From assembly GCA_030248135.1 (NCBI GenBank), contig JASANC010002174.1, positions 1 through 64,000 of the forward strand: 64,000 bases of DNA. Reading direction: 5' to 3'. A program made the translations under genes and the position numbers. The number at the start of each line of letters is the position of its first letter. Within the stretch, counting starts at the first letter, position 1. Source of the stretch: Theristus sp. LFF4_11 (lineage: Eukaryota; Nematoda; Chromadorea; Monhysterida; Xyalidae). Shown piece after piece: positions 23,549-37,400 of this stretch. The notes under the pieces are model-generated. The model worked only from the letters and a program-made list of their open reading frames with translations, was not told the origin of the DNA and made no database searches.

Positions 23549-26500
23549 TCAATCTGACTGATCAGCATCGGGGTCGGGACGTACCCAGACAAAGATCTTC
23601 TCGCCAGCGGCTGTGAGCAGCTGCAGTTTCGTGGGGTGTGCCGACAAGGAGTGCACCACCTGGCTGGTGGGGTGTTTCAGTTTTTGGACGAGTGTCGCGT
23701 CCACCAGGTCCCAGCAACAGACGTCGCCGTCCTCGCTGCCACTGAGCACCACCGCGTCGGAGCCGCTCAGACACGAGTCAACCTTGTAGTTGCTCTCGTT
23801 ACGGTGACCCGTGTAACTGCAGCAACACAGCGAACGCGGCAACATGATCAACAATAGGCAGAATAGCGAAGTTGAGACAGCAAAACTCGAGACACCGAGA
23901 CACGCTTCGCTGTGCTCTCAGCTGGCTCGTTTGCAACTGGATTTTAGTGCGGTCGACTTGTCTGACACGGACGTGCCGAATAAAACAGAGCAGATCGGAC
24001 CAACCAGCGTGCCTTATTCAAATGCGCCCAATCATTGAGTTCAAATGGATCACCAGGGTCACTATCATCTCCCATTCATTGTTAAACAAAACAAGCATCA
24101 ACATCAACAAATCCGCACCCAAAAAAAAATCAAAAAAAAAATTCAGTCGAAAACCACAAAAGCAGCACTGACGATGAAAGTAGCTCCCCGTTCTGCTTGT
24201 CCAGCAGTCTTATGGTGCTGTCCAACGAGGACACCAGCACGCACTGGGCGTCGCGCGTGAAACTGACGGAGTTCACCGGTTTGCCCATGAAGTCGGCGTA
24301 CATCTGTCCCTCCCTGAGATCGTAGCGGCGTACGTGACCGTCGGCGGCGCCCGTCAGAATCTCGTGGTCGCTCACCGCGATGCACGTCACGTTGTCGGTC
24401 GCCTCGTCCAGCAACTGGGAGGTGGAAAAGGGGCAAGACTCGCCCTCGCTAGACAATTCACACTCAGACAGAAACACAGTTGGAAGCGAAGTTAACTACA
24501 ATGTGTGCGGTAGAAGAACAAAAAAGCAGCTCTAAAAACAGCAAAAAAATGTGAACGAATGGCAATTGTTTGTCACTTGCGACGGTTCACCTGGACTGGT
24601 TTCGCATTTGCAGCTGCACGCCGATCCCACGCGCGAACGGTGCCATCGAGACTGGCGGAGAAAATCACACTCGACTCCTCGTTGTAGGCGACCGCATTCA
24701 CACGACCTGACGAAAGTCAACCAGATAAAACTGGGCGATCAGCGTTACTTCAATGGCTTCAGGCGCTGTCAATCACGTTCCAATATTATCTAAAAATGCG
24801 GGAGACGCACATAAAAGGAGGAATATGGCCTTGTGTAAGCAGTGAGAAACTTTTTTGCTTCGTAACTATTTTCAAATCTCTGATGTGGCACACGGATACA
24901 AGTACATAAGAGTCATATTTTTGCGCCGCGTTTGTTTTGCTGAAAAACCTAAAAAATCTTCAAATGCGTTTTTCATATTGTCCTCTTCAGTTAGTGCGAA
25001 ATCACAGCATGTGTGAAATTCTGCAAACTCTGTGCAGAAACAAAAAAAGACTGCAATGCGTTGCTGCAGATTCGCTCTATTCTTGATGACGTACGCACAG
25101 TACGTACACACCAGTGACAAAAATGTGTTGTCTTCCGTTGATTTTCACCCTCCTTCCCAGTTCCAAAAACCCGAAGGTACCAAAGTCCTGTGGATTGTTG
25201 TAGGAGTGTGGATGTTGGCTGAACCGTCCGTCCCATGAGCCATCGCCTTCGCCACAAGAAGGGGACTTTGCCTTCACCACAAGAAGGGGACACATTGCCT
25301 TTGCCAATATTTCTGCGCAACGCTTTGTTCTTGGCAAAGCAGTGTCAGTGATCGAAGATGTAATCTCTGTTTTGGTAGTATTACGTCACTATTTGCTCGA
25401 AATGCAGCGAATGTAAGTTTCTTTTGTCGAAAAAAGAAGAGGGCGTCCATGTGCAACCGAAATACCGTATTACCTCTAATAAACCCCCATGGGGTTTATT
25501 TCTTCAGCGACTTCTGGGGGTGGGGGTTTATTTTGGGGGGGTATTTTTTTGGGGGGGGGTTTATTTACAAACAAATTCTAGGGGTGGGGGTTTGTTGAAA
25601 AATGGCAAAAATACCTTGCATGGCAGGCAAGAAACTTTTCACAGAGATTTCCTTTTGTAACAGCCTTTTGTAATGAAATTACCACTAACTCATCCCTTTG
25701 GGGCCTTTGGTAGCACAATTTCACCAATGTCACTGCATTCAGCCACTGAATTCGCTAGGTATGTGTTTTAAACAGGTTTCTAATGAACCCCCATGGGGGT
25801 TTATTTTTGGGGGGGATTATGTGGGGGTTTATTTTTGGGGGGGGGGTTTAATTTGGGGGGGGTTAATAGAGGTAATACAGTAATGAATAAACGGCGCAAA
25901 AATATGGCTCTTATGTACTTGTATCCGTGTGCCACATCAGAGATTTGAAAATAGTTACGAAGCAAAAAAGTTTCTCACTGCTTACACAAGGCCATATTCC
26001 TCCTTTTATGTGCGTCTCCCGCATTTTTAGATAATATTCTGACTTTTACATAAGTCCCAAAAATCGGACATAGTTCAGAACGCGTTGTACATATTCTTCC
26101 GAACTTCCCATTCGGCATCAGCCCACCGAATTTTTATCCATTTTTCGTTTTGGAGAGATGTCGCCAGCTTCCATAGCCGATTTACCCAAAATCGTCAGGA
26201 TTCAGTATCTAAAATTGCTCACATAAGAATATGAATCTAACCCAGAATCCGTGATCAGCGCATTGAATTACCCTGGACTACACAGGTCTCCTGTTTTTTT
26301 TGTTTTAGACCGACTTCACCAATTTCCGCGGGCGATTCGCCCGACATCGTCACAGTCATTATCCTAGCATACACACACAGAAACTAACCAGAAATTCGTG
26401 ATCAGCGCATTGAATTACTCTGGACTACACAATTTTCTTATTTTTTGTTTTTTTGCCCCGATTTCGCCAATCTCCACGGCCGATTCGCCTAAAATCGTAA

Positions 26501-28093
26501 CGATTCAATATCTAGAGTGGCTTACATTAGAAAACTAACCTAAAATTCGTGATCAGCGCATTGAATTACCCTGAACTACACCATTTTCTTATTTTTTGTT
26601 TCTGGGCCGATTTCGCCAATTTCCACGGTCGATTCGCTCGAAGTCATCACGATTCGGTATCTAGAGTTGCTCACATAAGAAAACTGACCGAAAATTTGTG
26701 ATCAGCGCACCGAAGAACCTCGGAATACATTATTTTCTCATTTCTTATTTTTGGACCGATTTCGCCAATTTTCACGGCCGATTCGCCCGAAGTCGTAACG
26801 ACTTTGGTTATTTAGCTGGTATTTGTTTAACTTAGGTTTGTTTAAACTAACTATATGTTTGAATTTGAGCTCTTTAGCTGTTCTTAGTTTTAAAACGGTT
26901 TTGCAAACTTGTTTCCTGATGTGAAACTGTCACTGTTATGGTCAAAAACATGGATATTGATGCGATCAACTGGAAAAAATACCCATTTTTTGGCATTTTC
27001 TTTACATTTTTTTCAACAAATGAAGATCGAATTCAAACTCTGCGTAGTTTTTTACCTCAGGAAACGTTGTTGGTTTGTCAAATGACGTTTTCTTGCACAC
27101 GTTGAAATTGCAAACGTACGTTAAAATGCGCATTTTCTGTCATTTTGTGCGAAAAGGCTAAATTTTGAGCCTTGGGGAGCATCGTAGAAAAAAATAAATG
27201 CGAAATTTGAAAAATTTAGCAAATTTTAACTTAGAAAATGTTTTTATCATAACAGTCAGAATTTTCAAAGTATCACTGAAACTGCGAACACATTTTATGA
27301 CATAGCCGAAAAAAAGGGGTCCACAAGAATAACGTTTTTCTCGTTCAGAATCCATCTTATGCGCACACAGCGTGTGTAAAACATTACCACGAAAAAATTT
27401 CTAGTGCACACAGCATACCTGTGGACTATCTACCTGTGTGCAGCGGAAAAAATTCTCAACTCCTTTTATGTTCACAATGCGAGGCAAACTAATTTTGGAA
27501 TTTACGCGCGAGCGACTGACGGGCCATATTATGTCTCATCCGCTGTCCGCTGCGCTCCGCTTCGCTCGCGAATGGACATGATTCTGTGAGAAATTTCTTT
27601 CTCTTCTACATACAATTCCAGAAAAAAAACTGTGGACGCGAACCGGACCGACCGGCATGGCCGCGGTATCTCCGCAGCGACTTTCCAGTCTCGACGTCCC
27701 AGAGTATCACGATCTTGTCCATGCCGCCACTGATGAAGTTTGCGTTGTCGGAGGACGCGCACGCGTCGAGCACTTCGTAGCCGTGGCCCATGTACGTCTT
27801 CAGCAGCAGCTGCTGATCCGGTCGCCACAATTTCACGGTTTTGTCACTGCCGCACGCCAGGCAGTACTGGCCGTCCACTGAAATGGCCGGCCGGTTGGTG
27901 GCATTGGTGCACTTAGCACTGTACAATGAGACACTGCACTGTGCACAAGCTTGCGAAACGCAGTTTAGCACAATTGGCACTCTTAGCACCCACGCAAAAC
28001 GTCCAAAAAACCACCATTATAACGGACGGCTCTAACAGCGCCCTGTTTACAGAAGAACGACGTCAGCAGTTGCGATGGGATGGAAGCGGTCAT
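23549..28093 (-). CDS. WDR83: WDR83/MORG1 WD40-repeat scaffold
   Basis: Mammalian WDR83 (MORG1) is a beta-propeller that scaffolds ERK-pathway components and joins the spliceosome. Five exons: 28093-28015, 27877-27653, 24706-24591, 24414-24173, 23816-23549; together 309 codons, against about 315 in human. Family-specific blocks in order are KQGAVRAVRYNVDGQYCLAC, GSDKTVKLW, GHGYEVLDACASSDN, DKIVILWDVETGK, RRYRGHAG, GRVNAVAYNEESSVI, LLDEATDNVTCIAVSDHEIL, DGHVRRYDLREGQ, LVSSLDSTIRLLDK and YTGHRNESNYKVDSC. Every junction is in phase. The start ATG is the first in the open frame before KQGAV. Intron 2 (2.9 kb) is almost filled by a foldback transposon and a satellite; the other introns are short. 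Confidence 0.95.
24782..26038. mobile_element. Foldback DNA transposon with ~147-bp terminal inverted repeats
   Basis: The left arm (24782-24929) starts AATATTATCTAAAAATGCGG; the right arm (25893-26038) is its near-perfect inverted copy, ending CCGCATTTTTAGATAATATT. The interior has no transposase frame and contains a G-rich nested element (25462-25884). It lies within WDR83 intron 2. Near-identity of the arms suggests fairly recent insertion. The class cannot be assigned from the ends alone. Confidence 0.85.
25462..25884. mobile_element. Nested G-rich foldback element
   Basis: Inside the larger foldback, TACCGTATTACCTCTAATAA followed by CCCCC (from 25463) is inverted at 25858-25884 (GGTTAATAGAGGTAATACAG). 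The interior consists of repeated AACCCCCATGGGG and GGGGTTTATTT motifs with long G runs. It seems to be a separate miniature element that inserted into the first. Confidence 0.65.
26090..26815. repeat. ~149-bp tandem satellite in WDR83 intron 2
   Basis: The phrase GTGATCAGCGCATTGAATTA, or a close variant, starts at 26251, 26398, 26549 and 26698 (spacings 147, 151, 149). Each unit also carries GATTTCGCCAAT..CACGGCCGATTCGCC. A more diverged unit precedes the first, so about 4 to 5 copies are present. Confidence 0.9.
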
Positions 28094-28285
28094 GCTGGGA
28101 AAACGATTTCGAAATTTGCGATATTCCAGCTTCGTTACATTCAACTTGACAAATAAAGATAATTTGAGCGAATTTATCATACGCGCTTTTTGTAAACCAA
28201 ACGATCAGTAAGATTTTGATCATAGTTTATCTTCATCGTGCACATCATATTTGTTCAGCTGCACTGATCAACGCGTTGTTCACAG

Positions 28286-28462
28286 TATGGCAAGGCAATC
28301 GCGCAACACGAACAAAACAAATGGCAGAAACATGGGCATGATCCGTTGAACTACCGGATGCTGCAACAGAGCAAGCGCACCAAATACGGCGCTGAAGGAG
28401 TGCGCAAGAAAAAACAGGAACGAAATCAACAACAACAGCACACGAACATCAGGCTTTCATCA
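28286..28462 (+). other. Candidate exon of an unrecognised small gene
   Basis: After a good acceptor (TTGTTCACAG) the plus strand is open to a TGA at 28460-28462. It encodes a basic, protein-like segment (YGKAIAQHEQNKWQKHGHD, then LNYRMLQQSKRTKYGAEGVR) with a Lys/Gln-rich tail. It lies about 200 bp beyond the WDR83 start codon in divergent orientation. I do not recognise the family. The first exon was not found: the obvious upstream ATG frame (28092) with a GTAAG donor gives the wrong phase. Confidence 0.35.
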
Positions 28463-28488
28463 TGAATCGGCTGCGAAACCAGTGCGCT

Positions 28489-31400
28489 CTATGGATTTCT
28501 GTTGCTGCGTTCGCACTCGTGCAGCCACTGCAACACCGGCGACACGTAATCCAGGCGATCGTTCGGCGGCCGTCCATCGAGCACGCGCAGCCGCAGACGC
28601 CGCCGTGCCGCCAGCGAGCCGCACGCACTCACGACCAGCAGAGGCGTCAGCGAGTGACGGCGCTCAACGCGCACACGCACGTCCACGCAGCCGGACCAGC
28701 GCTGCAAACGTACACCAATGAGGCAGACTCCTGAATGCGACTGCATCAATCAAACGATCCCATCAGTCAGCACCTTCAATCACTAATCGGTGCATCGTAT
28801 CGTTCAAACTCGTCCAACCAGACACCCGGACGGGTGAATGTGAACACCAAATGCAGCCAGCCAGTGGGCACACGGACAATTCAATCCGACACCAACCCTG
28901 CAACGTATCCCCCCCACACTCCTTCAATGGTGACAGCACCTTCAGCTGAGCCTGAATGAACTCGACACTCGGAATGCGATCGCAACGTCGTTCAACGTCG
29001 TCGCCAGCAGTGTCCGCGTCGGTGTACTGCGTGCACAGCTCGACGGTGATTGGTGGCATCTCTGCGTGATCGCTCGACAACAGCTGCATGCCAGCAGCAG
29101 CCACTGTTGGTGCGATCGCGTGCAGTTTCAATGCGTCCACCGTACCAGTGAATGCCATTTGGTGGTAGGTGCTCGCGGCTGCCTGGCAAAAGAAGATATT
29201 GACAGAATGATTGAAAGAATACACACGTTTTGTGACGATGCGAAACCGATTCGAATCACATGAAACACAGAACGCACCCTGCGCAACGACTCAAACTCAG
29301 CGACGTGCGGCTTCGCAGGGCAGCTGAGTGCCGTGAAATCGCAGCGCAACGATTGACGCGTGTTCACCTGAATTTGCAACGTACGTTCTAATTTTAAAGA
29401 ACAGATAGAGGCATCTTCGGTACAACTTTGTGACTGCGCTTCGTTACAAGCCATTTCATGAGCACAACTTTATTATGAAAATGCTCGTTGTCAAACACGT
29501 TTGTAAACACCGGCCGTTTGCACGACGTCATCCGTGGCCATGTAACGGAGGAATCCGAGTAGCAGACGGCTTTTGTAATTGCTGCTGGCGTCCGTGAACA
29601 CGCCACTCGGCTGCACATCCGCAGCCTCAGTCAACGTCCAGTGGTGCTCAGGAATCTGCAACGACAAACGATGTCGAACATGGTGCATGGTTCTCCTAAA
29701 AGACCACAAAGTGGATCAGCTGCATTCCAGGCACAGCTGTTACAACAGAACTGTTAATCAACTGTTAATCAGAGCAATCAACTGATTGGCTGCGTTGTGT
29801 GAATATGGCATACTGCATTGATCCAACCAACCAATCAGTCTGCTAAATAATGAAAGCGAAGCGAATACCGCACCTGATTGTCCAATATTGCGGCCCGATA
29901 CTCGCTGGGCACCAGTCGATTGGTGAGCTCGCCACACCCGAACTCAATCACCAAATTCACCAGATACGAGGCGTGTCTGGCCCAGCTGTTCGGTGATTGC
30001 CTTCGATCGGGCAGGTACTGCTCGGTGCTCGCCCAATGCATCAACACGAAACACACTTCGTCCAGGCCAGGGTACTTGCGGCGGAACCTGCACTGTCACA
30101 CGGGTTCACGTTACCTTGATTGTAGTTCTGCAGCACAATGAACTCTCAGCTAGTGAATTAGTTTCATGCTTGCCATGACAATATAAAATTGGTGAAATGA
30201 CCCTGGCACTGGGAATTACGACAGAGTCACCTAGACCATTCTGGATTCCAGATTAAAGAAGAAACTAATCTCCTTTCTAAGTGCGCGAACGTATTGAGTC
30301 GCAGAAGCAAAAAATAGAATTCGATTGGTAGACAGAAAAGGCGAAAGAATCTTTGAACGCACCACTGTAACGCGTACTGATGATTCCAGGAAGCACAGAC
30401 TGCGTCCATATCGGCAGTGACCGTGTCAACCGGGTGCCTGTGCCTCTGACAGAACTGCTCAATGGCGCCCGTGACCTCCGTTAGCATTGGCGCAAAGTCA
30501 AGCACTCGACTGCCTCGCATGCTCACCTGGACAGTGAAACAAATCGACTCACTTCAATGAAATGTGAGTTGAGCAAGTGGCTGTGAAACAGTCGAACCAA
30601 CTTGTTTGATCTTGACCCGTGCCAGAACATCGCTGACAATCCACGGCAGACTGCGGTACGTGCGACCGGTCGATTTGTGCACGTAGGCCGCTTGGTACCA
30701 TGCAGACGCCTGAACTGGTGTGAACTATCTGCCTGAACCACGACCACATCACAAAACTGCGTTTGGATAATGCTTGGTTGAGATGCACGCTCCACTGGTT
30801 TAGATGGAATGGAGGTAGGAAACGCAGTTCACAAACAAACAAGCAACTTTGTGAGCGAGTGAACACAACGCGTAAAAGACAATACTCCATACTCAGCACC
30901 AATATTGGTCATTTTCTTGAGAACAGCGCCAACATTGGCAGCTCACTTTGTCCGCCATTCTGCGCCATGTTTCCTCATCAGCAACGTGCAGATACTGCGG
31001 CGGTTGACTGATTCTGGCGTGCGCGGCGCCGTGCGAGACGCGTTGCGGGTCTCGGAAATCGTGCTGCTCTTCGAGATGTCTGTAGTCACGGTTGTAGTGC
31101 GCCTCCTCGTCCAGCACGTACAGCCCGTCCTCGTCCGTGTCGCAGAGGAATTGCTCTTGGCCGCCAAACTCCTTGCAATGAAACACGCAACATGTGATCA
31201 TTGGAAACAACTATTGGTACAGGTGACAATGTCAAAAGCTCTCACTCACGCCAGTCACCACACTACGCACAATCAAACCAAAACGGAGCTGCACGTTCGG
31301 CCGACCAGTTCAAAATACTGCCGAGTTCTCTTCTGAAGCTTTCACTCAAGGCGGAAACACCATTTAGTTTTTCGTCCGTACGCACAAACGTCGTTCTAAA

Positions 31401-34400
31401 TCCCGTACGCAAACTAATCGTGTCCGTAATGCATTAAGATGGCACACACGACACGATTTCTAAATAGCGTGGCCATTTTTTACGTGTCGTGTCCGTGCGT
31501 ACGCACAAAAAACTAATTGCTAAACGCGCCTTCAGTTGCAGCCAGTGCCACTCGCACCCACCTCAAAGAACTCATTGCGCATGGCGTCGTAGAGCGCCGC
31601 GTACTGCTCCTCAACGACGCGCTCCGTGTCGTACATCTCGTTCGAGTCGGTCTCCTTGTCACTGATGCGACTGCGGATGCACGTGAAACAGCCGGTCACC
31701 AGTGACGCCTCGTCCTCGATGCCGTATGCGTCTTGCAACGCCTGCACATTTGAATGCACCACTCTGATTGGCTGTATCAGCTTGGTGCGACCAATCAGTG
31801 CAGCAGATTCGTTGCAATTAATCGAGCAGTTTGCAATGCAGCCAATCACTGCGGCAGTTCCACATAAAGCCAATCAAGTTGGCCGTTTGCAAAGCAGCTA
31901 GTGCACACCTGCAAGGCAGTCGAGTAGCTGGCCTGTTGTTTGAGTGCCTCGTTCAGTTCGTCCTCAGTGACCGTGTCCAGCAGCAAGTCCTCGTCGATGG
32001 CTACGTCGCGCGTGTGCACACTCTGGCCGAGCTCGAGAATGCTCTCAACTTCTTTCATCTTACTGAAACCGGAAAAACTTTTGAAATTAACGATCGAAAA
32101 CATTCTGGGTTGAGCAAACCGATGCGATACGCTCGAAAACGACTCGATCATTGATCAGCTGTGAATGGTCGTGCCGTTTGTACGAGTGAAAAAACAGCCG
32201 ATTCGAGCATGGCCATTTCGAAAGCACCGTCACTGAACGCACCGATACAACTGGCCGAGTAGCCGATGGCTCATGTACTGCGGGCGGTCGGGTTTCTCCA
32301 TGAAATCGGGCGCCTTGCGCGCGCGTTCGGCGGCGTCGAGATGGACGCCCTGCAGCGGCATGCCAGTCTTCGGGAAGTCCACTGCGAGCGAGCACTTGGC
32401 GGCGATGCGGCGGCACACGTCGCTGTAGAGGCCGTCGGGTTGCTGGTCGGCGTTCATGAGGTGCGCGTTCGCGACACGCCCGATCGTGTCCGACTTGATG
32501 TACGTGATGAAGAACTCGACCACGTCGCACAGCTGCACAGTCAGTTCATTCGGTGTCAGGTTGGCCTGTCACCATGGTTTTATGCAAGCGTCGAGCTGAT
32601 AATCTTCAGCTCGCTCAACAACAACAGTCCGATCACATTGCCCTCATGGCCACTTGGATGGATACAAGTTGCTTAACTAAGTAAGTGATTCGCCAAGACA
32701 CAACAAATGCTACTAGCAATGCTACTACCATTTCAGGAAGCCACACAGCCACACCGACCGTGATGTTGTCCTTTGGCTGGCCAGTCGAGCCCGGGAAGTC
32801 CATCGGTGGCTCGTTCTCAGCGAACATCAGCCGATCGTCCCAGAAGACCGCGTATTCGTCGCCGTCCAAGTCTGAGCCGGCCATTTCGTCCGTGTGCGGT
32901 CGCGGACCGTGTGACGGGAACACGATCACATCGTACCTGCGCAGGTCTTAAAAACAGTGAACAACGGTTGTTTGTTTTGTGTTTCATCAAAGTCAGATGT
33001 GTGATGTGCTATGATCTTTTATTTTTGGTCCCGCAACTCAATGCGCGCATAGATAGGTAAACAGTATTATGGAGGACGCGGGAATTCAAAATTGGCAGTG
33101 ATCCGAGTGCCCCACGTAAAGCCGAGTCCGTTAGTTGACTTTGAATTGCCACATAAAGATTGAAGCTAGTTTCCATTTTACGTCTGCACAGGCATTCAGT
33201 CGCAGAACTGAAAAAAAATTGCTAATACATGTGATGCAGATCGGGCACGTCGACCCCTTTGAACAGCCGCACGTCGCCGGGCACGTAGCACGGATTCTTC
33301 GTCACCAACAGCTGACCTGCCACAACAACGCAGATCACACATTCGATGGAACGTGCAAAATAATCACACTCATTCGAGAGTGACATTCACAGTGCATTCG
33401 CTTGGTCTCGCAAAACGCACGAAACGAACGAACGAACGCACGCTGCAGGATGCGCAGGTTTCTGCCGGCGTGCGCGGCGTTGTGCGAGTACTGCACGAAC
33501 ACCTGGCCGTACTGCAGCACGCCCGTGTCGTCCAGCACGCCGAACATCGTGCGCCCGAGCTCCATCGGCACCATGATCTTCATTTTGTTCAGTTTCGTCT
33601 CTGAGAATACGGTCACGCTTGAAGAGGCGACCAAATTTGAACGAGATCCCGAGACTCAACGCGCGCATACAGTTTCATGCGGGACGCGGAAATTCAAAAT
33701 TGGCAAAGTGATCCGAGTTCCTTAAATAGGGCCGAGTCACTGAGGCAATTTTGAATTGCCACATGAAGATTGATTGGTAGTTTCCTTTCTACGTCTGCAC
33801 ACACATTGAGTCGCAGAACCCAAAAAAATTGAAAGCAGGTTATACCACACGTTCGCACGAGTCTGGTGCGAGCACAGCTTGAACATTTGAAACTGCCATC
33901 AATCACGTAAGAAATGAACAACACCCTGCGCTCGGGGGATCGAGCCTCACCGAGGGGTGTATGGGCACTTTATGACAGAGAAAACTCGATGGGCGCCCTA
34001 CTCAATGGCCGTTCAGTACGCTTCTCTGGGTTAGCCCTGGCTGAAAAACATCGCCTAAAAAACCCAACAACAATGGACAACAACAACAACAACAACGGAC
34101 TCAGAGTGCACCGATGCATGGCGAGCAGCATCGAGCGAAAGAACGGCTCCCTGGTGAGTTGTACGCCGGCGTCGGCGAGCTGCCGGTAGCAGAACTGGCG
34201 TGCGCTGCGCTCGGTGAGTTCGTTGACGGCGGTGTCCTCGTGCGACAGCATGTCCGCCATGCGGAACAGCTCGCCGTCGAGCAGCTCGTGCATGCGCCCG
34301 GTGACACGCGCGTGCAACTGTCCGTCGGCGTCACGCGTCGACTGGCGCTCACTGACCTGCGCAGGCAACGAGCACGCTCAGCGCATTCATGCTTCCAGCA

Positions 34401-37400
34401 CTTCTGCCGACACACATCATGCACTCGATGCAACACGCTGATTGGCTGACAGCAGAGGCGTTTTGAATATCCATTCAGCCAATTCAATCAGCGACAGCAG
34501 TCAATCAACCAAGATGGTGCGTGATCTCTGTCGATGTCACCTGATCGAGGATGGTGATCAGCGGTTTGTTGAGGTAGACGGCACTCGGCATGCTGTGCTT
34601 GACCACTTCCAGTTGCATGTCGTCCGTGTGCGCGTTGGTGGCGGCCAGCTCAAACTTCTGCATGCTCTTGCGAAACACCACCATCACGTGCTCGCTGTCA
34701 AGAGTCGGGTCCAACGACAGCACACCCTTGATGCAGCCCATGAAACGCACCTGTATTCGTAAGAGACTTCGAGACTGGTGATGACGGGAGAGCATTGTTT
34801 GATAAACTGACAGGCATCATAATCGCACCACCAATACATTACATCAGCCAATGTCTTTGTTCGGCCTTCCGTGCGAAATGAAATGCAGAAAAACGGCCGC
34901 CAGCACGAGCCTGATAGGCAGATCGTATCGGTTCAATGGGCGGCGAATGCAGCTGGCAGATGTTGACGGCTGCTGCCGTGGAGATGCGCCCGATGCCATC
35001 GGAGAAGGTGAACGGCTCAGCGCCGGTGAACAGGCCGCCGAGCACATCCTTCTCAATGCGATACTGATGCGGCCGCAAACGAAGCACGTTCTGCAATGCA
35101 AAGGGTGCATGTGCGAGCGCCGGTTCAGTTGTTGTGGGCGATGCACCACAGTCGCTGAAATCAACTGGTGTTTGTGGGATGCAGTGCAATGTCGTGCTGC
35201 TATGGTACAGTGTGCGACGAACACGACGAAATACAACCGACAACTGAACGTCGATCGACAACGAAACAAATCGGCTTGTTCGAACATTCCGTGTCGCAGT
35301 CTATCAGAATGGGCGTGAAACTGATAACGGATCGCAAACGCAGGCGGTTCAATAGACGGTTGCCTGGTTCGTTCACCACCGCACAACATTCACCTGCACC
35401 ATCAACAACAGCAGCAACCGACCTGCGCCTGCGTGAAGCTCAGTCCGATGCGTGACATGTACTTCGGCACGGACAGTTGGCGGTCGGTGACGCCGATGTC
35501 AGCGAGGATCTGCTGCACCGTGTAGCCGTCGTGCTCGGCGAACAGGTAACAGCCGTGCGTGCGCAGCTGCGAATTCGACCACGCCAGGAAGCGGTAATGG
35601 CGCTCGCCAACGCGAATGCCGCTGCGCTCGCCAATCAGCATCTCTCGGATCATCTCCGTTGCAATCGCAAAGTTCTTTTCGCTGTACGTTACTGCAAGCA
35701 ACGAGTGCTTTTTGGATAATCGAGAAAGCGATTGCAGTGCAGGGGCCAGTTTTATAAAACCTTCACAGTGCAGTAGTGCTATAAATACACCAACGAGCAT
35801 CTTATTAAATTTACGAAACAAAACATTTGAATTTCTTCACGTCAGGTTGTAAGGTAGACTTTGTTGAACCAGTTAAACGTGAAAAAAAGGAACTCTCTAA
35901 TACTCCCGATCTACAGTGACGGCCAAAAGTGTTGGAACGCTGCGCTCATGTGTGCTGTGTATTGCACCAGCCGTACAAACGCGATCATAAGAATTCAAGG
36001 GCAACGTTGGGTTCACGGGACACTTTTCGACCCAACGTTGCCTATAAATTCTTATATCTGATAATAGCGTTTGTACGGCTGATGCAACACGCGCGCAATG
36101 CACAGCACTCACGCGCGCAGCGTTCAAAACTTTTGGCCGCCACTGTAATTCAGAGTCTCAGTGGTGTAGGTTTATTGGGCTACTACTAAGCGTTATAAAA
36201 CCGACCCTAGGTCTAACCGATCAAATCAAGGTGGACTAACGACAAGTTACATGATTCAACAATCCATTGCTGCCTGTTCGCCCCGCCCCCTTCACCCACA
36301 TTCTTCATTCGACAGCACGACGCCGCTGTTCTGCCGCTGACGGTCGCTCTCCACTTTCGAGTCCACCCACGAGCGCAGGTAGCCGCACTGACCGAAATCG
36401 TCGTCACGAAACACCACACGCATCGCAAACTCCGGATCGTACTTCCGGAGCACCCTGTTGCCCACTATCACCTCGGGCGGACACAGCAGCACGCGTGTCG
36501 GCGTCACAAACGCCTGCGTACAATGGGTGGTGGGGTGGCTGGATGGAAAGTAACAACAACGGAAGGCAACTAAAAAAGGGACATTTGCAAACAAAAAACA
36601 AGCAGTTTTTGTGGGCTTCAACAACGCAACCACCTTTCGCACACGAATGTACAGCGACGGCAGATACTTGTGCAGCTCGTCGATTGGCTGGTTGTTGCGC
36701 TGCTTCTCGGTCTGCAATGTGTCACAACTGCTGTTTCTCAAATCAAATCAGATTTTTCGTGGCGTCTTCATGATTCCCGAAACGCACCAAACTTTCAAAC
36801 AAGCGTTCGTAAGCATCGACCAGCGTGATCTGCCTTCGTTCGTCCACGGCGTTCAACAGCTGCTCAGCGGCAACTTCCGCTGCCAGCCAGTCCTAAAAAA
36901 ACGTACGAAATGTTTAGCGACCATTATGGACGGAACCGAAAATTGCCAACAAACATGTCCTGAGCATCTTTGCTAAAGAGAACAGTGTTTTAATGGCACA
37001 TTTAATTTTAATGACCAAGCCCATTACTCAAGCTTTTATGACTCAACTGGTTTAAGAGGGACACATCACTGATGAGGTCACCCCTCTTCTGCATATGATG
37101 TTGGCCAGTCCGAAATGCAGAGAACCACCATACAAATTGGTTGATGTGGAACGTGCCTGTTTGTACGCACGTTGCACCGCATCGTAGAACGTACACCAAC
37201 GTTTGCTGTTGCACACCGTCTCGCCACAAGCACCGGCGCCACGCCAAATCAACGCCTCACAATAAATCATTTTCATTGTTTTCAACATCATTTATTCAGA
37301 GAAATGATAAAAAAAGTTAATATAAAAAATCTACCTGCAATGCGTACGTGATGCGAAAGCTACCGGGAAACTGAACAAGTTCAACGGGAAACAAATCACG

